Shown here one piece after another: positions 26,241-29,756 of a DNA stretch of 29,756 nt (its first letter is position 1; every line of letters starts with the position of its first letter). The stretch covers positions 1 through 29,756 of the forward strand of contig CAKPZC010000026.1 of NCBI GenBank assembly GCA_934203355.1. The letters are read 5' to 3'. The translations under genes and the position numbers were made by a program. Source of the stretch: an uncultured Prevotella sp. (GTDB taxonomy: Bacteria > Bacteroidota > Bacteroidia > Bacteroidales > Bacteroidaceae). The notes below the pieces were generated by a model that ran no database searches, was not told the DNA's origin, and worked only from the letters and a program-made list of their open reading frames with translations.

Positions 26241-26248
26241 TACCTTTG
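26241..26248 (+). promoter_or_regulatory. -7 box of the DUF3078 gene promoter
   Basis: TACCTTTG followed by GC, the best Bacteroidetes -7 form, 31 bases before the start codon. No convincing TTTG is seen 19-20 bases upstream, so the -33 half is weak. Confidence 0.6.
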
Positions 26249-26279
26249 CAGAGTCTTTTTTTTAATCAATATCAATCGT

Positions 26280-27578
26280 ATGAAATTAAAGCATAAAATA
26301 ATAACAGTATTGGCTATGCTACTTGCCATAACTGCAAACGCCCAAACACGCTCACGTTCAAACAGCCGAAGCAACACAACCGACACTGTACCTGCATTGG
26401 TGAAATCGTATATGGATTCTCTCAATGTCAGTCGCACACGCATTGACTCTACCTACAATGTCGCTGACACCACCAAAGAAACTCAGCCAAACGGCAAATA
26501 CTACAGATTTTTCATACCACTTACTTTCTACCACAACATCACAAAATCAGCTTTCGACATCTCAAGCAACGACGAGGGTTGTTGGCAGGACGAGACTCTA
26601 CGCGACATTTACCTACAACGACCCGACCTTGTGCAAACCACACAAAGCCAGCTCGATGTTGCCGGACCTACACTTAAACCGCGACAGGAAACCGTCGCCC
26701 TAGATGTCGACATAGTTAAAAAGGTGGAGCCGAAGACCAATGATACCTCTATCGACTCTCCTATTAATATATATGTAGAGAAACCTAACTTTTGGAAATT
26801 CAGCGGCGACTACAGCCTGCAAATGTTCCAGAACTATATATCTGGCAACTGGTATAAAGGCGGCGAGAGCAGCTATTCTATGATTGCTGCCGTCACATTG
26901 CAAGCCAACTACAACAACAAGCAGAAGTTCCGCTGGGACAACAAACTTGAGATGCGCCTCGGATTCCAAAACACACGTGGCGATACTCTGCACACAGTAC
27001 GCACCTCGGAAGACCTCATACGCTACACTGGCAAGGTGGGCTTGCAGGCCTCAAAGAAATGGTACTACACTCTCCAGCTCATTGCCAGCACCCAGTTTAT
27101 GCGCGGACTGAAGAGCAACGATCATAACATTTACTCAAAGTTCCTCGCCCCACTCTACGTCAACCCATCTTTAGGTATGGACTATAACGTCGATTGGTTT
27201 AAAAACCGCTTGAAGGGTTCTGTGCATTTGGCTCCTATCGCCTATAGCCTCACATACGTGCGCGACAAGAATCTTGCCTCACGCTTCGGAGTTGACGAGG
27301 GACACCACACTAAAGACGGCTTTGGTTCCGAAGTGACTGTCGACCTAACATGGCAGATTGCAAAGGACGTAAAATGGAAAACACGTCTGTATGGCTACAC
27401 CACTTACAAGCGTATGCTCATGGAATGGGAAAACACCTTCACGTTTGTGGTAAACAAGTATATTTCAAGCAACCTGTTTATCTATCCACGCTTCGACGAC
27501 GGAGCGAAAAGAGACGGCAGTCTTGGATATTGGCAGCTGAAAGAATACATATCATTAGGATTCAGCTACGGATTCTAA
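26280..27578 (+). CDS. DUF3078 outer-membrane beta-barrel protein
   Basis: A 432-residue exported protein with signal peptide MKLKHKIITVLAMLLAITAN, cleaved near ANA-Q. An Arg/Ser/Asn-rich stretch follows (22-33). From about 165 the sequence alternates polar and aromatic residues in amphipathic strands (FWKFSGDYSLQMFQNYISGN, then RWDNKLEMRLGFQNTR) and ends LGFSYGF. A terminal Phe is the usual outer-membrane barrel signal. DUF3078 proteins are Bacteroidetes barrels of unknown function. It is read divergently from pyrG. Confidence 0.88.
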   Translation: MKLKHKIITVLAMLLAITANAQTRSRSNSRSNTTDTVPALVKSYMDSLNVSRTRIDSTYNVADTTKETQPNGKYYRFFIPLTFYHNITKSAFDISSNDEGCWQDETLRDIYLQRPDLVQTTQSQLDVAGPTLKPRQETVALDVDIVKKVEPKTNDTSIDSPINIYVEKPNFWKFSGDYSLQMFQNYISGNWYKGGESSYSMIAAVTLQANYNNKQKFRWDNKLEMRLGFQNTRGDTLHTVRTSEDLIRYTGKVGLQASKKWYYTLQLIASTQFMRGLKSNDHNIYSKFLAPLYVNPSLGMDYNVDWFKNRLKGSVHLAPIAYSLTYVRDKNLASRFGVDEGHHTKDGFGSEVTVDLTWQIAKDVKWKTRLYGYTTYKRMLMEWENTFTFVVNKYISSNLFIYPRFDDGAKRDGSLGYWQLKEYISLGFSYGF

Positions 27579-27618
27579 CAACTAACGTTTTTATACTTTT
27601 ATACATATACGAATTAGG

Positions 27619-27798
27619 AGGAGGGTGTGTCAAAATAGGAGTTAACGGAAGTTAGCGGACATATGTATAAATTACTGAAAATAAAGCATTTGTCTGTTCG
27701 CTCGGCTTTGCCGCTTGCCTTAGCAAGAACTCCCATCCATCGTAGATGAATTAACTTCTTCTTAACTTCCTCTAACTCCTATTTTGACACACCCTCCT
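27619..27798. mobile_element. MITE-like element with 36-bp terminal inverted repeats
   Basis: A 180-bp block whose ends are inverted repeats matching at 34 of 36 positions (27619-27654 and 27763-27798); both contain GTGTCAAAATAGGAGTTA. The centre has no open frame and does not look coding. Similar arms form the hairpin at 5846-5922. This pattern fits a small non-autonomous element or a mobile intergenic repeat. It fills most of the gap between the DUF3078 gene and trmO, ending 38 bases before trmO. No clear target duplication was found. Confidence 0.65.
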
Positions 27799-27836
27799 CT
27801 CTTTTTTTATCATAACGACAAAAGCACCAACAAACT

Positions 27837-28547
27837 ATGGAAATAGAACCTATTGCCTTCTTCCACTCCCCTTTCTCTTCTAAATTTGGCATTCCCAAAC
27901 AAAGCGGACTCGTAGATAACCTTTGCGGAACCATTGAGTTTACTCCTAAATATCGCAACGCTGACGCCATACGAGGCATTGAAGAATTCGACTATCTATG
28001 GCTGATATGGGAATTCTCTGCCAACAAACATGCCGCATCAAGCCCAGTGGTTCGCCCTCCTCTACTTGGAGGCAACACCAAAGTTGGAGTCTTTGCCACC
28101 CGTTCACCATTCCGCCCCAATCGTCTCGGACTGTCATCAGTACGTATCAGCAGCATAGAGCCCGACACTCCACACGGCCCCATCATTCATGTTCTCGGAG
28201 CCGACCTCATGGACGGTACACCCATATACGACATCAAACCATACGTCACATATGCTGATTGTCATCCACAAGCCCGTAGCGGATTTGTAGACAAGCATAG
28301 CATCAACCGACTGGAGGTGAACATACCAGATTACATAAAAGAACAACTAAGCCTTTCTGAGCAAAAGATTGATGTTCTTAAGAGAATCCTGGAGCTGGAC
28401 CCTCGCCCACAATACCACGACAACCCCAATAAGACGTATGGAATGACATTCGACGGAATGAATATCAAATTCAAAGTAGTGAACAACACACTAAGTGTTG
28501 AGGATGTGGAGATACCAGAGCCTGAAACGAGTGATACCAAAGCCTGA
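27837..28547 (+). CDS. trmO: tRNA (N6-threonylcarbamoyladenosine(37)-N6)-methyltransferase TrmO
   Basis: A 236-residue TrmO/YaeB/TsaA family protein that methylates t6A37 in ANN-decoding tRNAs using S-adenosylmethionine through an unusual beta-barrel fold. VGVFATRSPFRPNRLGLS (83-100) is the family signature, and GADLMDGTPIYDIKPYV (about 121-137) is also typical. The C-terminal extension after about residue 222 is encoded by a 22-bp tandem repeat: units one and two supply EIPEPETSDTKA and the stop codon. The core is complete, so the enzyme should be functional. Confidence 0.95.
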   Translation: MEIEPIAFFHSPFSSKFGIPKQSGLVDNLCGTIEFTPKYRNADAIRGIEEFDYLWLIWEFSANKHAASSPVVRPPLLGGNTKVGVFATRSPFRPNRLGLSSVRISSIEPDTPHGPIIHVLGADLMDGTPIYDIKPYVTYADCHPQARSGFVDKHSINRLEVNIPDYIKEQLSLSEQKIDVLKRILELDPRPQYHDNPNKTYGMTFDGMNIKFKVVNNTLSVEDVEIPEPETSDTKA

Positions 28548-28640
28548 AACGAGTGATACCAAAACCAGAAACAAGTAATACCAGAGCCAGGAAGAAGTGA
28601 TACCAGAGCTTGAAACGAGTGATACCAGAGTCTAAAAGAA
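28509..28640 (+). repeat. 22-bp tandem repeat, six units, starting inside trmO
   Basis: Six direct units of 22 bases beginning at 28509, 28531, 28553, 28575, 28597 and 28619, with consensus GTGATACCAGAGCCTGAAAC plus GA. Units differ at several positions, and a decayed seventh unit (TTGACACCATCTCTGA) follows. The first two units are translated as the end of TrmO; the rest are non-coding. There are no spacers, so this is not a CRISPR array. Confidence 0.9.
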
Positions 28641-28673
28641 TTGACACCATCTCTGAATGTCTCTTAACTCAGG

Positions 28674-29419
28674 ATGGCAGATAATCAACTCTGTATGAAC
28701 AACAAAGTTGACACTTTCCTTTGGGACATCGAGGCGAAGCAACACGCAAAGCGTGTGTACTTCAACAAACCTCAGCTCCTGACGCAATATATCGGTGCGA
28801 AGACTACGGTCATCGTGGCCGGACGACGCACTGGCAAGACGGACTCCATCGCCTCGCCATTTGTGCTGCGCAACATGCAGCGTATGTCTGAATCTACTGG
28901 TGGTATCGTGGTGCCTACGTTCAAGCATGGCTTGACCAACACGCTCCCCGGACTGCTTGCAGCATGGAAGCGTTGGGGTATATCAATGGCGTGCATTATG
29001 TGATAGGCAGAAAACCGCCGAAGTCGTTTTCTAAGTCTATCACCGAACCGGCTGACTATGAGCATGTAATCACGTTCTATAATGGCTCGGTAGCTATCAT
29101 CATCAGTCAGGACCGTCCGGGCTCTTCCAACTCGCTCACGCTCTCGTGGCTGCTCATTGACAAGGCGAAGTTCATTGATTACAACAAGCTAAAGGACGAG
29201 ACTCTGCCTGCCAATGGTGGCATACGCTCGTACTTCGGGTACCACAGCTTTAACCATAGCATGATGGTGCTCTCGGATATGCCTCAGACCACAAAGGGTT
29301 CTTGGTTCCTGCACTATGAGGAGAAGATGGACACGGAACTGATTGACACCATAAAGGGCACAATCTACAAGATTTGGCAGACGAAGGAGCGCATTGCACA
29401 GCTTAAAGAACAACGATGA
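28674..29419 (+). pseudogene. Phage terminase large subunit remnant, frameshifted
   Basis: Two overlapping frames make one broken protein. The first (28674-29003) opens MADNQLCMNNKVDTFLWDIE, continues through VYFNKPQ and has Walker A VAGRRTGKTD (about 48-57). The second (from 28964) continues with GYINGVHYVIGRKPPKSF, then WLLIDKAKFIDYNKLKDETLPANGG and SDMPQTTKGSWFLHYEEKMD, as in terminase-like proteins of Bacteroides prophages. The switch falls at a GGGG run near 28974-28979; one missing G would explain it. Walker B reads LLIDKAK, so the catalytic Glu is Lys. The real start may be the ATG at 28695. GC content looks higher than in neighbouring genes, as expected of phage DNA. Confidence 0.75.
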
Positions 29420-29627
29420 CCTAATCCTCGCGATCCAGTCCGCAGGAGTGGAGCGAGGTCGCAACGACTTTCGCAAAAATAAGTCCATGGAGAAGCAGCC
29501 GGAGTCCGAAGAAGACCTTCTCGAACACCGCACCGATGGCACCGATGCCTTCGACACGCTCTATATCGGCTGCAAGAAGTTCCCACAGCACGATTTATAT
29601 CCAATTGCGATTGGTGGAGTGAGATAA
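29394..29627 (+). pseudogene. Further fragment downstream of the terminase remnant
   Basis: An open frame (TTG-started, 77 codons) overlaps the end of the terminase remnant in a different phase. Its translation includes DDLILAIQSAGVERGRNDFRK and TDGTDAFDTLYIGCKKFP. It may be the continuation of the terminase after a second frameshift or a deletion. No family is recognised, and it may not be a gene. The rest of the window (29628-29756) is A/T-rich with no feature I can support. Confidence 0.4.
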
Positions 29628-29756
29628 ATAAATGTTGCAGTATTTAGCTTTGAAATAATGAAGTACGCCATTTTTATGTTATCTTTCCTCTATAAAACAG
29701 AAATGAATATCTCCGCAAAAGGTAACTAAACATCGGTATAATTAAAATGAGGCGCA

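Noticed and set aside
28509..28640. Possible CRISPR array
   Set aside because: The 22-bp units are contiguous with no unique spacers, and there are no cas genes nearby.
29628..29756. TAGCTTTG as a promoter near the right edge
   Set aside because: It has no TTTG at 19-20 bases upstream and no gene start visible before the window ends.

Overview
The window reads as a chromosomal segment of a Bacteroidales bacterium, most likely Prevotella or a close relative. The reasons are the Bacteroidetes-type promoters (TTTG, 19-20 bases, TAnnTTTG), the near absence of Shine-Dalgarno sequences, the Bacteroidetes-restricted families (DUF4835/PorD-like, DUF3127, DUF3078) and the gene order dnaN - exonuclease - coaBC - DUF4835 - recN. 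No tRNA, rRNA or CRISPR array was seen. Assignments rest on reading motifs and family resemblance; no database search was run.

Left end (1-4540). The first 76 bases, on the minus strand, are the 5' end of a class C group II intron. It abuts the terminator of a membrane-anchored AraC-type regulator, which is the usual target of such introns. The regulator is co-transcribed with a GNAT acetyltransferase. A divergent operon on the plus strand encodes a FetA-like ABC ATPase that has lost its catalytic residues, a FetB-like permease, and a lipoprotein DNA/RNA non-specific endonuclease. A periplasmic rhodanese converges on this operon.

Middle (4696-18451). There is a conserved protein of unknown function, then a minus-strand group of rarA, a D-2-hydroxyacid dehydrogenase and a TRIC/YadS-type membrane protein (the last two overlap by ATGA). 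Next is a plus-strand gene of unknown function with a very acidic tail. A long minus-strand operon follows: dnaN, a DEDDh exonuclease, coaBC, a PorD-like secreted protein, recN, and a pseudo-trypsin/TPR protein. Much of it concerns DNA replication and repair. A DUF3127 protein with an SSB-like C-terminal tip (DDLPF) is read divergently from dnaN.

Right part (18529-28547). A minus-strand run contains pyrG, yidC, an S9 family peptidase and an MFS transporter. The last two may form a peptide-use pair. A DUF3078 outer-membrane barrel is read divergently from pyrG, and trmO follows it.

Right end (28509-29756). A 22-bp tandem repeat begins inside the end of trmO. Beyond it lies a broken phage terminase large subunit with a frameshift and a Walker B Glu-to-Lys change, which is a prophage remnant.

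Several repeat families lie between genes: an 8-bp GTTGACRA-type tandem repeat (three arrays), a GTGTCAAAATAGGAGTTA inverted-repeat family (two clear copies, one related hairpin), and a GTAGCGGAG...CTCCGCAGC inverted repeat. They are the main unexplained structure here. No stretch over 300 bases lacks a gene or pseudogene.
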